A DNA stretch of 35,170 bases from Actinokineospora spheciospongiae (GCF_000564855.1 NZ_AYXG01000142.1:1-35170), one strand, 5' to 3'. Counted from the first letter of the stretch, positions 7,657 through 16,572 are shown. The notes: generated from the sequence alone by a model not told the origin. Translations and numbers: made by a program.

Positions 7657-9371
7657 GGCTTCATCTCGTAAGCGCCCGACAGTGCGGCGACCTGTTCCCA
7701 CACGTGGTCGAAGCGGCCCTGGTCGACGTCCGGCTTGCGGATGGCGGTCAGGGCCCAGCGCTGCTGGGCGGCCGTGGAGGACGGCTTGCCGTGCAGGGCG
7801 ACGGCGTAGCCGGAGAAGTCGCGGACCAGGGTGTCGAAGACCTGGTCGATGACCTGCGTTTCCAGGCCGATCAGTTCCGCCTGTTCCAGGATGAGTTGGC
7901 CGTAGACCACCAGCGTGAACAGTTCGCCCAGGGCCAGGGCGAAGTCCAGGTCCTTCTGCTGCGCGGCCGAGGGCGGGGCGGTCGACAGCATCTGCGCCAG
8001 GCCGTCCGCCTGTTCGCTGAACACGGCCACGTTCGGCACGTGCTGGAAGGTCCGGTAGGCCTCGCGCCAGTCGTGGAAGCGGATGGTGCCCAGGCCGCGG
8101 GCGGGGCCCTGGCGGAACAGGAACTCGTCGTCCTCGGTGTCGTGGCGGGTGGGGATGTGGGGGTGGGGCTGGGGGGCGAAGAGGTACTGGGGCATGAACT
8201 TGAGGATCAGGGCGAGGTTGACCGCGACCGTGCCCTCGAGCTTGGGCAGGCCGCGGATGTCGGTGGCGGCGACCGTCAGGTAGGTGTCGGCCTCGAAGCT
8301 CTTGGCGGCGACGACCTCGGTCAGCAGGCCGACGATGCGCTCCGCCTCGGTGGTGGCCTTCATCTTGGTGACCGGGTTGAACAGCAGGTAGCGGCGGTCG
8401 TCCGGGTTGGCCGAGCGGAAGTAGTCGATGGCGCGGTCGCAGAACAGCTTGGCCGCGACCAGGCGGGCGTACGCCTCGACGAACTGGGCGCGGACGTGCG
8501 GGAACGCGGTGACGCGGTTGCCGTAGAGGACGCGGTTGTGGGCGTGGGTGATCGCCTCGTGGAAGGCGTGCTCGGCGATGCCGATGCCGCCGAAGCACAG
8601 GTTGAACTTGCCGATGTTGACCGTGTTCAGCGCGGCGTCGAACGCGGCCTGGCCGGTGTGCAGGACGTCCTCGGCGCGGACCGGGTAGTCCTCCAGGCGG
8701 AACTCCGAGACGTAGATCTGCGACGGCACCACGTTCTTGACCAGGTGGTAGGCCGGGTGCGCGCTGTCGGCGACGAAGAAGACGTAGCCGTCCGGGCCCT
8801 CGACGCCCTCGACCCGGCCGAACACCGAGACCACCCCGGCGACGTTGCCGTTGCCGATGTAGTACTTGCCGCCGGTGGCGCGGTGGCCGCCCGCGCCGTC
8901 GGGGGTGAGCACCATGTCGGTGGCGTAGATGTCGGCGCCGTGGTCCTTCTCGGACAGGCCGAACGCGCACACGCCGCCCTCGTCGAGCAGTGCGGCGGCG
9001 CGGGTGCGGGCGGCCTGGTTGGTGCTCTGCCACACCGGTCCCAGCCCCAGGATCGTGACCTGCCACGGGTACCAGTAGCTGAGCCCGTAGAAGCCCAGGA
9101 CCTCCGACAGGGCGGCGATCCGGGCGGTGTCCCACCGCTTGTCAGCCGCCCGGCCCGCCTCCGCGCGCGGGGTCAGCAGCGTCGCGAACAGTTGCTCCTC
9201 GGCGGCGAAGCGCAGGAAGTCGGCGTGGAACTCCTTGGCGTGGAACTTCTCCACCAGGGTCCGCTTGCCGCGCGCCTCGAACCAGTCGATGGTGGCGCGC
9301 AGGAGCCTGCGGGTCTCGGGGTCGAAGTGGGCCGGGTCGTAGTCGTCGGGGTTGAACAGCAGGCCGGTCAT
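7653..9371 (-). CDS. Acyl-CoA dehydrogenase family protein
   Basis: 572-aa flavoprotein, longer than the usual 380-400 aa because of extended ends. The N-terminal helical domain is followed by the middle beta domain motif AFGLSEKDHGADIYATDMVLTP and GGKYYIGNGN, then the C-terminal helical domain (IAEHAFHEAITHAHNRVLYG). I could not find the canonical YEGTN catalytic motif, so it may be an atypical or long-chain FadE, or an acyl-CoA oxidase-like member. Expected role: alpha,beta-dehydrogenation of acyl-CoA with FAD. The ATG at 9371 has GGGGAG upstream. A palindromic TTAC-N6-GTAA element lies 43-56 nt upstream of the start. It is divergent from the FadE25-type gene. Confidence 0.88.
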   Translation of the reverse strand: MTGLLFNPDDYDPAHFDPETRRLLRATIDWFEARGKRTLVEKFHAKEFHADFLRFAAEEQLFATLLTPRAEAGRAADKRWDTARIAALSEVLGFYGLSYWYPWQVTILGLGPVWQSTNQAARTRAAALLDEGGVCAFGLSEKDHGADIYATDMVLTPDGAGGHRATGGKYYIGNGNVAGVVSVFGRVEGVEGPDGYVFFVADSAHPAYHLVKNVVPSQIYVSEFRLEDYPVRAEDVLHTGQAAFDAALNTVNIGKFNLCFGGIGIAEHAFHEAITHAHNRVLYGNRVTAFPHVRAQFVEAYARLVAAKLFCDRAIDYFRSANPDDRRYLLFNPVTKMKATTEAERIVGLLTEVVAAKSFEADTYLTVAATDIRGLPKLEGTVAVNLALILKFMPQYLFAPQPHPHIPTRHDTEDDEFLFRQGPARGLGTIRFHDWREAYRTFQHVPNVAVFSEQADGLAQMLSTAPPSAAQQKDLDFALALGELFTLVVYGQLILEQAELIGLETQVIDQVFDTLVRDFSGYAVALHGKPSSTAAQQRWALTAIRKPDVDQGRFDHVWEQVAALSGAYEMKP

Positions 9372-9407
9372 GGCGGACTCCCCAGGCGACGACGACAGGT
9401 ACCAGCG

Positions 9408-9429
9408 GGTAAGTTACTAAATGGTAACC
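9408..9429. promoter_or_regulatory. Palindromic operator-like element between the two acyl-CoA dehydrogenases
   Basis: GGTAAGTTACTAAATGGTAACC contains TTAC (9414-9417) and GTAA (9424-9427) in inverted orientation plus a terminal GGTAACC. It sits in the divergent promoter region, and a related CTTAC-N5-GTAAG element lies upstream of the SDR gene. A TetR/FadR-type lipid regulator is a reasonable guess; no such regulator is adjacent. Confidence 0.4.
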
Positions 9430-9528
9430 CCTGCGCCAAGGGGCTTCCCCCGGGTGCGTGAGAACACAGGGCCGCGAAGTGAACGCGTACTAACATGGTT
9501 CGCGGGTCTCGAGACGTGGAGGTAGACA

Positions 9529-10692
9529 GTGGACGCGGGCTTCGGTCTGTACCGGCTCGGCGACGAGCACAACGCCCTGCGCGAGGCCGTTCGCGACCTC
9601 GCGGAGAAGGAGATCGCCCCGTACGCCACGGAGGTCGACGAGCAGGAGCGCTACCCCACCGAGGCGCTGGAGGCGTTGAACAAGGCGGGCTTCAACGCCC
9701 CGCACATCGCCGAGGCCTACGACGGGCAGGGTGCCGACTCGATCGCGGGCAACATCGTCATCGAGGAGATCGCGCGGGTGTGCGCGTCGTCCTCGCTGAT
9801 CCCGGCGGTCAACAAGCTCGGCACCATGAACCTGATCCTCGGCGGGTCGGAGGAGCTCAAGAAGGAGGTCCTGCCCACCATCGCCGCGGGCGGTGAGATG
9901 GCCTCCTACGCGCTGTCGGAGCGCGAGGCCGGGTCCGACACCGCCTCCATGCGCACCCGCGCCCGCCTCGACGGCGACCACTGGGTCCTCAACGGCACCA
10001 AGTGCTGGATCACCAACGCGGGCATCTCGAGCTGGTACACGGTCATGGCGGTGACGAACCCGGACGCGGCCAAGCCCGCCGACGGCATCTCCGCGTTCAT
10101 CGTGCACAAGGACGACCCCGGCTTCTCGGTCGGCCCGAAGGAGCGCAAGCTCGGCATCAAGGGCTCGCCGACCCGCGAGATCTACTTCGAGAACTGCACC
10201 ATCCCGGAGAACCGGGTCATCGGCGAGCCCGGCCAGGGCCTGCGGCTGGCGTTCCGCACCCTCGACCACACCCGGCACTCCATCGGCGCGCAGGCGCTGG
10301 GCATCGCGCAGGGCGCGCTGGACCAGACGATCACCTACGTCAAGGACCGCAAGCAGTTCGGCAAGTCCATCGGCACCTTCCAGGGCGTGCAGTTCATGCT
10401 CGCGGACATGGCCATGAAGATCGAGGCCGCCCGCCACCTCGTCTACGCCGCCGCAGCCAAGGTCGAGCGCGGCGAGCCGGATGCCTCCTTCGCCTCCTCG
10501 GCCGCGAAGACCTTCGCCTCCGACACCGCCATGGAGGTCACCACCGACGCCGTGCAGCTCTTCGGCGGCGCGGGCTACACCCGCGACTTCCCGGTGGAGC
10601 GCATGATGCGCGACGCCAAGATCACCCAGATCTACGAGGGCACGAACCAGATCCAGCGCATGGTGATGGCCCGCCAGCTCCTCAAGGGCTGA
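9529..10692 (+). CDS. fadE25: Acyl-CoA dehydrogenase, FadE25-type
   Basis: 387 aa, the standard length for short/medium-chain acyl-CoA dehydrogenases. Signature motifs are ASYALSEREAGSDTASM and CWITNAGISSWYTVMA (flavin/substrate domain), RKQFGKSIGTFQGVQF, QLFGGAGYTRDFPVERMMRDAKI and QIYEGTNQIQR, where Glu370 is the expected catalytic base. The GTG at 9529 has GGAGG six bases upstream. In Mycobacterium, fadE25 directly follows purE; here about 4.5 kb with the XRE patch and another dehydrogenase lies between them. The gene symbol is by similarity and synteny. Confidence 0.9.
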   Translation: MDAGFGLYRLGDEHNALREAVRDLAEKEIAPYATEVDEQERYPTEALEALNKAGFNAPHIAEAYDGQGADSIAGNIVIEEIARVCASSSLIPAVNKLGTMNLILGGSEELKKEVLPTIAAGGEMASYALSEREAGSDTASMRTRARLDGDHWVLNGTKCWITNAGISSWYTVMAVTNPDAAKPADGISAFIVHKDDPGFSVGPKERKLGIKGSPTREIYFENCTIPENRVIGEPGQGLRLAFRTLDHTRHSIGAQALGIAQGALDQTITYVKDRKQFGKSIGTFQGVQFMLADMAMKIEAARHLVYAAAAKVERGEPDASFASSAAKTFASDTAMEVTTDAVQLFGGAGYTRDFPVERMMRDAKITQIYEGTNQIQRMVMARQLLKG

Positions 10693-10703
10693 GTCCCGGC
10701 TCC

Positions 10704-10745
10704 GCCGAAGGCCCGGTCCCCTGGACCGGGCCTTCGGCATTTTCG
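10704..10745 (+). terminator. Rho-independent terminator after fadE25
   Basis: A perfect 16-bp stem (10704-10719 with 10723-10738) with a 3-nt loop is followed by ATTTT. It lies 12 nt after the stop codon, a very strong intrinsic terminator for this GC content. Confidence 0.9.
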
Positions 10746-10828
10746 GATCTCCCGCTGATTGCGGACCGAACCTGTCCGCAACGGGTCCTAGAGTTCTCCT
10801 CAACAGACCGAGAGCGAAGGCGAACACC

Positions 10829-11359
10829 ATGAACCTGATCCAGGACCGCACCCAGGCCGAGCCCGTCGAGAACCTCACCGGTGAGCGCGCCGACCTGCTG
10901 GAGACGCTGCGCACCCACCGCGGCTTCCTGCGGTTCACCGCCCAGGGGATCACCGACGAGCAGGCGCGGACCCGGACCGGTGCCAGCGAGCTGACGCTGG
11001 GCGGGCTGATCAAGCACGTGGCGCACACCGAGGCGGCGTGGGCGCGGTTCATCCAGGGCGGCGCGGCGGCGATGGAGAGCGTCGAGGCCGACTGGGCGGC
11101 CGAGTTCCGGATGACCGAGGGCGAGACGGTGGAGGGGCTGCTGGCCGAGTACGCCGAGATCGCCGCGGCCACCGACGCGCTGGTGGCGACGGCCGACCTG
11201 GACGTGGCGCACCCGCTGCCGGTGGCGCCGTGGTTCGAGGTGGGCAAGAGCCGGTCGGTGCGGCGGGTGCTGCTGCACATCATCGCCGAGACCGCGCAGC
11301 ACGCGGGGCACGCCGACATCGTCCGCGAGGGCCTCGACGGGCAGAAGACGATGGGCTGA
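10829..11359 (+). CDS. DinB/DUF664-family protein (mycothiol-transferase-like)
   Basis: 176 aa starting at ATG 10829 with a GAGAGCGAAGG leader. It has a four-helix-bundle pattern and the family's metal-binding histidines: GGLIKHVAHTEAAWARF near residue 60 and LLHIIAETAQHAGHADI near residue 155. DUF664 members are mostly uncharacterised; related DinB-fold proteins include mycothiol-dependent isomerases and S-transferases. The gene stands alone between a strong terminator and the molybdopterin enzyme. Confidence 0.82.
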   Translation: MNLIQDRTQAEPVENLTGERADLLETLRTHRGFLRFTAQGITDEQARTRTGASELTLGGLIKHVAHTEAAWARFIQGGAAAMESVEADWAAEFRMTEGETVEGLLAEYAEIAAATDALVATADLDVAHPLPVAPWFEVGKSRSVRRVLLHIIAETAQHAGHADIVREGLDGQKTMG

Positions 11360-11435
11360 GGACTGAGCTGAGGACTGGACTGACGATCGGGCTGAGGTTG
11401 ACGGGGGGCGGGCGCGGTGGGTGAGACTGGTCGGC

Positions 11436-13505
11436 ATGACGACGACCCGGTTCGCGACCTGCAACCTCTGCGAAGCCTGTTGCGGGCTGGAGCTGACCGT
11501 CGAGGGCGGGCGGGTCGAGGCGGTCAGGGGGGACAGCCGCGACCCGCTCTCGCGGGGGCACCTGTGCCCGAAGGCCGTCGCCCTGCCGGACGTGCACGCG
11601 GACGGCGAGCGGCTGCGGACGCCCGTCCGGCGCACCGCTGACGGGTGGGAGGCGATCTCCTGGGAGGCCGCCTTCGACCTCGTCGCCACCCGCCTCGCCG
11701 ACGTCCGCGACCGGCACGGGCGGGACGCGGTCGGGGTGTACCTGGGGAACCCGACCGTGCACAGCCTCGGCGCGCTCACCCACGGCACCGGGTTCATGGG
11801 GATGCTGCGCACCCGCAACCGCTTCTCGGCCACCTCCGTCGACCAGTTGCCGCACCACCTGGTGGCGTACCTGCTCTACGGGCACCAGTTGATGCTGCCG
11901 ATCCCGGACCTCGACCGCACCGACCACTTCCTGGTGATCGGCGGGAACCCCATGGCCTCCAACGGCAGCCTGATGACCGTGCCCGACTTCGCCAGGCGGC
12001 GGCGGGCGCTGGCCGAGCGCGGCGGCCGGATGGTCGTGGTCGACCCGAGGCGCACCGAGACCGCGAAGGTCGCCGACGAGCACCACTTCGTCCGGCCGGG
12101 CACCGATGCCGCGCTGCTGCTGGCGATGGTGCGCACGATCCTGGCCGAGGACTCGGCCGACCCGCCGTCCTACGTGGATGGCATCGACGTCGTGCGGGAT
12201 GCGGTTGAGGGGTTCACCCCGGAGTGGGCGGCGCCGATCACCGGGATCGACGCGTCGACCACCGAGCGGCTGGCGCGGGAGTTCGCCGGGGCGCGGTCGG
12301 CGGTCTGCTACGGCCGGACCGGGGTGTCCATGCAGCAGCACGGCGCGGTGTGCCAGTGGGCGATCCAGGTGCTCAACGTGCTCACCGGCAACATCGACCG
12401 GCCCGGCGGCGCGCTGGTCACCAAGCCCGCGGTCGACGTGCTCAAGATGGTCTCACCGGGGCACTTCGGCGCCTGGCGCAGCCGGGTGCGCGGCCTGCCG
12501 GAGTTCGCCGGTGAGCTGCCCGTGGCCGTGCTGGCCGAGGAGATCGAGACGCCGGGGGACAAGCAGATCAAGGCGTTCGTCGTCAACGCGGGCAACCCGG
12601 TGCTGTCCACTCCGGACGGTCCGCGGTTGGCGAGGGCGTTGGCCGGGTTGGACTTCATGGTGGCCATCGATGTGAAGGTCAATGAGACCACCCGGCACGC
12701 CGACGTGATCCTGCCGCCCACGCCGCTGCTGGAGCGCGACCACTACGACATCATCTTCAACGCGTTCGCCGTCCGCGACACCGCCCGCTTCGCCCCCGCG
12801 GTGCTCCCCAAGCCGGAAGAAGCCCGCCACGACTGGGAGATCTTCCGCGAACTCGGTCTCCGCTACCGCAAGCGCTTCAAGGGAAAGCGGTTCGACACGC
12901 TCCGCCTCCGCCTGAGCCCCAGGGTCCTGCTCGACGTCCTCCTGCGCACCGGCCCCCACCGGCTCTCGGTCCGCAAGCTGCGCAAGAACCCGAACGGCGT
13001 CGACCTCGGCCCGCTCAAGCCCTCGTTCCCGCAACGGTTGCGCACCGAGGACAAGCGGATCGACCTGGCGCCGAAGCTCGTGCTGGACGGTCTGGGGGCT
13101 GTGCGCGAGCTGCGCGCCGGGGACGGCCTGCTGCTCATCGGCCGCAGGCACCTGCGGGCCAACAACTCCTGGATGAACGACGTCGACCGCCTCACCAGGG
13201 GCAAGGCCCGCCACCACCTGCTCATGCACCCGCGCGACCTCGCCGAGCACGGGATCACCGACGGCGCCGAGGTGCGCGTGCGCTCGGCCGTGGGTGAGGT
13301 GCGGGTGCCGGTGACCTCCTCCGACGAGGTCATGCCCGGGGTGGTGAGCCTGCCGCACGGCTACCGCGCGGCCAGCGCCAACGACCTGACCGACCCCGCC
13401 GTGCTCGACGGGGTCTCCGGGAACGCCGTGCTCAACGGGGTGCCGGTCCGCGTCGAGGCGGTCGGACCGGCACCCCGGGGGGTCACTTCTTCTTCGGCCT
13501 CGTGA
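11436..13505 (+). CDS. Molybdopterin (bis-MGD) oxidoreductase, formate dehydrogenase-like
   Basis: 689 aa from ATG 11436; an in-frame GTG lies 15 nt upstream. The N-terminal 4Fe-4S motif is C9-x2-C12-x3-C16 with the fourth cysteine in HLCPKA near residue 43. Mo-pterin binding segments follow: VIGGNPMASNGSL, VVDPRRTETAKVADEHHFVRPGTDAALL and GRTGVSMQQHGAVCQW. The C-terminal molydop-binding domain includes RRHLRANNSWMND and LMHPRDLAEHGI. At the position where FDH carries Sec/Cys, the sequence reads RFSATSVDQLPHH, with no Cys or Sec, so the Mo ligand may be Ser or Asp (inference). There is no twin-arginine signal, hence probably cytosolic. The substrate is unknown. The last 23 nt overlap the convergent SDR gene. 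Confidence 0.9.
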   Translation: MTTTRFATCNLCEACCGLELTVEGGRVEAVRGDSRDPLSRGHLCPKAVALPDVHADGERLRTPVRRTADGWEAISWEAAFDLVATRLADVRDRHGRDAVGVYLGNPTVHSLGALTHGTGFMGMLRTRNRFSATSVDQLPHHLVAYLLYGHQLMLPIPDLDRTDHFLVIGGNPMASNGSLMTVPDFARRRRALAERGGRMVVVDPRRTETAKVADEHHFVRPGTDAALLLAMVRTILAEDSADPPSYVDGIDVVRDAVEGFTPEWAAPITGIDASTTERLAREFAGARSAVCYGRTGVSMQQHGAVCQWAIQVLNVLTGNIDRPGGALVTKPAVDVLKMVSPGHFGAWRSRVRGLPEFAGELPVAVLAEEIETPGDKQIKAFVVNAGNPVLSTPDGPRLARALAGLDFMVAIDVKVNETTRHADVILPPTPLLERDHYDIIFNAFAVRDTARFAPAVLPKPEEARHDWEIFRELGLRYRKRFKGKRFDTLRLRLSPRVLLDVLLRTGPHRLSVRKLRKNPNGVDLGPLKPSFPQRLRTEDKRIDLAPKLVLDGLGAVRELRAGDGLLLIGRRHLRANNSWMNDVDRLTRGKARHHLLMHPRDLAEHGITDGAEVRVRSAVGEVRVPVTSSDEVMPGVVSLPHGYRAASANDLTDPAVLDGVSGNAVLNGVPVRVEAVGPAPRGVTSSSAS

Positions 13506-14313
13506 GGGTGCGGCTGGTGCCCTTGCGCACCAGCGGCTGGTACAGCGAGCCGAGCAGGCGGGGCAGCGCGTCGAGGACGTAGGCGTCCGGGCCGATCAGG
13601 ATGCGGGCCCTGTCGCGCTTCACGCCGTTGAGGATGGTGCGCGCGGCCTTCTTCGGCGTGGTCATCGCGACCGCGTCGAGGGACTTGGAGAAGTTCTTCA
13701 TCTCCGCCGGGTCCGAGGTGCGGGCGTTGCGGGCGATGTTGGTCTTGATGCCGCCGGGGTGCACGCAGGAGACGCCGATGCCGGTCCCCTCGACCTGCAT
13801 CTCCTGGCGCAGGGCCTCGGTGAAGCCGCGGACGGCGAACTTGGCCGCGTTGTAGGCGCTCTGGGTGGGCACGCCGATGAACCCGAACACGCTGGAGACG
13901 TTGGTGATGTGCCCGCCGCCGCGGTTGACCAGGTGCGGCAGGAACGCCCGGGTGCCGTGCACGACGCCCCAGAAGTCGATGTCCATGACCCACTTGAGGT
14001 CGGCGTCGGACATCTCCCGCACGCTGCCCTTGAGCGCGACACCGGCGTTGTTGAACACCAGGTCCACGCCGCCGAAGTCGGCCACGACCCGCTCGGCGTG
14101 GGCGTAGATGGCGTCGCGGTCGGCCACGTCGAGCCGGTAGGTGCGCAGCCGGTCGCCCGCCCCCGCCTTGGTCGCGGTCTCCTTCAGGCCCACCTCGTCG
14201 ATGTCCGACGCGGCCACGGAGGCGCCTTCGGCGAGCAGGCCGAGCACCAGGTACCGGCCGATCCCGGAACCCGCGCCGGTCACCACGGCCACCTTGCCAG
14301 CGAACGACTTCAC
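13483..14313 (-). CDS. Short-chain dehydrogenase/reductase
   Basis: 276-aa classical SDR. The NAD(P) motif TGAGSGIG is at about 12-19, NNAG at about 89-92, and the catalytic Ser in ITNVSSVFG pairs with YNAAK. The C-terminus is unusually basic (RTLTRPKKK). The GTG at 14313 has GGGAGG five bases upstream. The gene could serve lipid or ketone metabolism, since it shares an upstream palindrome with the acyl-CoA dehydrogenase at 7653-9371. The specific substrate cannot be assigned. Confidence 0.92.
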   Translation of the reverse strand: MKSFAGKVAVVTGAGSGIGRYLVLGLLAEGASVAASDIDEVGLKETATKAGAGDRLRTYRLDVADRDAIYAHAERVVADFGGVDLVFNNAGVALKGSVREMSDADLKWVMDIDFWGVVHGTRAFLPHLVNRGGGHITNVSSVFGFIGVPTQSAYNAAKFAVRGFTEALRQEMQVEGTGIGVSCVHPGGIKTNIARNARTSDPAEMKNFSKSLDAVAMTTPKKAARTILNGVKRDRARILIGPDAYVLDALPRLLGSLYQPLVRKGTSRTLTRPKKK

Positions 14314-14345
14314 CGCAACCTCCCGAGTTGACTACTCCCGCGTAA

Positions 14346-14360
14346 CTTACTGGAGGTAAG
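14346..14360. promoter_or_regulatory. CTTAC-N5-GTAAG inverted repeat upstream of the SDR gene
   Basis: A perfect 5-5-5 inverted repeat centred about 40 nt before the GTG start, where a repressor would overlap a promoter. It resembles the TTAC-N6-GTAA element at 9414-9427. Confidence 0.4.
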
Positions 14361-14389
14361 GTCAGGCGGCAAGGCCACGACCGGGGGGT

Positions 14390-15067
14390 TCAGCCCAGGA
14401 CGTCGAGGGTGGTGTGCTCGGCCCTGCGGCGGTCGTCCAGCCGCGCCGGGTCGGCGCCGGTCACCTGGACCACCGAGCCGCCCGCGGCCAGCGGGGCCAG
14501 GAAGGCGCGCAGGACGCCGTCCGGAATGGTCCAGTCCGCGGTCGAAAGGGCGCGGACGCCCTGGTCGAGGCCCTGCGCCCGGGCCAGGACCTCGTCGACG
14601 GTCAGGCCCGCGAGGGCGGGGGTGGAACCGTCGACCGGGGAACCGAAGTAGTCGTCGCCGAAGAGGCGGGCCTCGCCGACGAAGTCGACCACGCCGTCCC
14701 GGGAGCCGCCGAGGTCGCGGCCCATCGGGTCGAGGGAGACGGCGGCGACCACGCCGGGGGCCGAGGCGCCGGGGGCGACGAAGGTGACCGCGGCACCGGT
14801 CGGGTCGGCGGTGACGTGCGCGCCCGCCCACCAGGCACCGAGCAGGACACCCGCCGTCTGCCAGTGCGGCGGCAACTGGACGGCCACCGGGGTGCCCGGC
14901 TCCACGTCGTGCTCCTCGACCAGCCAGTTCGCCGTCTTCGCCGCCCAGTTGGCCACCGTCGCCACCGACAGCTCCACCCGGGTCCCCGCGGCGTCGTCGT
15001 AGTGCGTGACCAGCGGTTTCGCCGAGGAGGAGCGGAGGGGGCGCAGGAGGATCTCGGTGAGGCTCAC
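14390..15067 (-). CDS. TIGR03089-family protein (truncated AMP-binding/acyl-CoA synthetase-like)
   Basis: About 225 aa from GTG 15067 (a TTG nine bases upstream is possible). It resembles only the N-terminal part of AMP-dependent acyl-CoA synthetases: ELSVATVANWAAKTANWLVEEHDVEPGTPVAVQLPPHWQ, cut into stretches typical of that fold. The AMP-binding P-loop and C-terminal lid are absent, so it cannot act as a normal adenylating enzyme. Actinobacteria carry this stand-alone fragment next to the LCP/rhamnose genes (Rv3268 in M. tuberculosis, from memory), and that synteny supports the call. Function unknown; perhaps acyl or nucleotide binding. Confidence 0.82.
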   Translation of the reverse strand: MSLTEILLRPLRSSSAKPLVTHYDDAAGTRVELSVATVANWAAKTANWLVEEHDVEPGTPVAVQLPPHWQTAGVLLGAWWAGAHVTADPTGAAVTFVAPGASAPGVVAAVSLDPMGRDLGGSRDGVVDFVGEARLFGDDYFGSPVDGSTPALAGLTVDEVLARAQGLDQGVRALSTADWTIPDGVLRAFLAPLAAGGSVVQVTGADPARLDDRRRAEHTTLDVLG

Positions 15068-15120
15068 GCCGCCCAAGCTAGTGGATCGGCCCGCGGCCGA
15101 CCCTCCCAGCCGGCCCCGGG

Positions 15121-16572
15121 TCAGTCGACGCAGGGGGCGGTCGCGGCGAGCCGGGCGGGGGCGCCGAGGTCGAGCAGCCTGCCGCCCGCCAGGTTGTCGG
15201 CGGGCAGCGAGGGCGGCGGGGGCGGTGGCGGCGGGGTGCTCGACAGGAGCCCGGCGACGTAGGCGTGCACGGCCGGGACGTCGACGGTGACGATGCTCTG
15301 GCCGCGGTCGTTGCGGGCGCCGACGCCGGTGACCGGGATGGTGGTGAACCGCACCTGCCCGCTGGCCAGCGCCTGCGCCTGGTTCACCAGGTCGAGGAAG
15401 TGCAGCCCCGGGTCCATCACCACGGTCTTCGACACCGCCTGCTCCAGCGCCGACAGCTTCGCCGAGTCGGTCAGCGTGCCGCCGGAGAGCACCTTGTTCA
15501 TCGCCGAGGCCAGGAACGTCTGCTGCCGCACGATCCGGTCCAGGTCCCCGCGCGGCAGGCCCTTGCGCTGCCGGACGAACGACACCGCGTCACCGCCGCG
15601 CACGGTCTGCTGACCCGCGCGGAAGTCGGCACCGGAGTCGGGGTCGCTGGTGGAGCGGTTCAGGCACACGTCGACGCCGTCGACGGCCTCGGTGAGCAGG
15701 TAGAACCCGTAGAGGGTCACCTCGGTGTAGTGGTCGACGCGGACGCCGGTGAGGTTCTGCACGGACTGGATCAGCGCCGTGCGGCCCGCGCTGTCGGACT
15801 CCCGCTCGACCTTGGCCCGGTCGGCCTCGCCGCCGTCGACCAGCCGCTGCGCGGTGCGCGCCTTGGTCACCCCGAACGCGCCGTTGATCTTCTCCTGGCC
15901 CGCGCCGGGCACCTCGACGTAGGTGTCGCGCGGGATGGAGATCGCGTGGCCCGCGCCGCCGCCGCGGGGCAGCCGCAGCAGGATCAGCGTGTCGGTGTTG
16001 ATCGTGTCGGTGGCCTCGGTGCGCAACTGGCGCAGGATGCGGTCCGACAGCGGCCTGCCCTGCAGGTCGGTGCGGGTGTCGCTGCCGACGACCAGGATGT
16101 CGTTGGCGCCGTCGTCCTCGGGCGGCGCGGCGGCGGAGTTCTGCGCCTCGGCGAGCGCGTCGGTGGTGGTGACGCTGTCCTGGAAGGTGTCCACCCGCAC
16201 GGTCACCAGCCCGGTCCCCGCCAGCACCGCCGCCGACACCAGCGCCACCAGCGCCCGCCCCGCCACCAGCCACCCCGACACCCGCCGCCGCTCCGCTCCC
16301 ACTGCGCCGGGCTGGACCTCGACGGGCTGGACCTGGGTCGGCTGGTCCTCGGCGGGCTGGATCTCGGCGGGCTGGTCCCCGGTCGGCTGGGTTTCGGCGG
16401 GCTGGTCCTCAATCGGCTGGTTCTCGGTCGGCTGGTTCTCAGCGGGCTGGTCCTCGGTCGGCTGGGTTTCCACCGGCTGGGTTCCAGCGGGCTGGGCTTC
16501 GGCCGGTGGGGTCTCGGCGGGCCGGGTCCCCGGGGTCTCCTCCGCCGGTCCTGGCGTCGGCCGGTCCGTCAC
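15121..16572 (-). CDS. LytR-CpsA-Psr family glycopolymer ligase with QP-repeat cytosolic tail
   Basis: 483 aa from GTG 16572, which has GGAGGAGG upstream. Residues 20-88 are a cytosolic Pro/Gln/Glu repeat of about 13 five-residue units (xxQPx). A membrane helix at about 100-123 is followed by the extracellular LCP domain. LCP signatures are DILVVGSDTRTD (158-169), LPRGGG/SIPRDTYVEV (with the phosphate-binding Arg), KINGAFG and SFVRQRKGLPRGDLDRIVRQQ. LCP enzymes transfer undecaprenyl-linked polymers to peptidoglycan; in actinobacteria with arabinogalactan this is the galactan-peptidoglycan linkage. It ends in a Pro-rich linker and CVD. It lies 105 nt downstream of a second LCP gene on the same strand, presumably its operon partner. 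Confidence 0.93.
   Translation of the reverse strand: MTDRPTPGPAEETPGTRPAETPPAEAQPAGTQPVETQPTEDQPAENQPTENQPIEDQPAETQPTGDQPAEIQPAEDQPTQVQPVEVQPGAVGAERRRVSGWLVAGRALVALVSAAVLAGTGLVTVRVDTFQDSVTTTDALAEAQNSAAAPPEDDGANDILVVGSDTRTDLQGRPLSDRILRQLRTEATDTINTDTLILLRLPRGGGAGHAISIPRDTYVEVPGAGQEKINGAFGVTKARTAQRLVDGGEADRAKVERESDSAGRTALIQSVQNLTGVRVDHYTEVTLYGFYLLTEAVDGVDVCLNRSTSDPDSGADFRAGQQTVRGGDAVSFVRQRKGLPRGDLDRIVRQQTFLASAMNKVLSGGTLTDSAKLSALEQAVSKTVVMDPGLHFLDLVNQAQALASGQVRFTTIPVTGVGARNDRGQSIVTVDVPAVHAYVAGLLSSTPPPPPPPPSLPADNLAGGRLLDLGAPARLAATAPCVD
16309..16515 (-). repeat. 15-bp tandem repeats coding the QP-rich tail of the LCP protein
   Basis: About 13 imperfect 15-nt units, on the plus strand of the form GGCTGGnnCTCGGnG, encode five-residue xxQPx units. 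The region is likely to vary in length by slippage or recombination. Confidence 0.85.
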
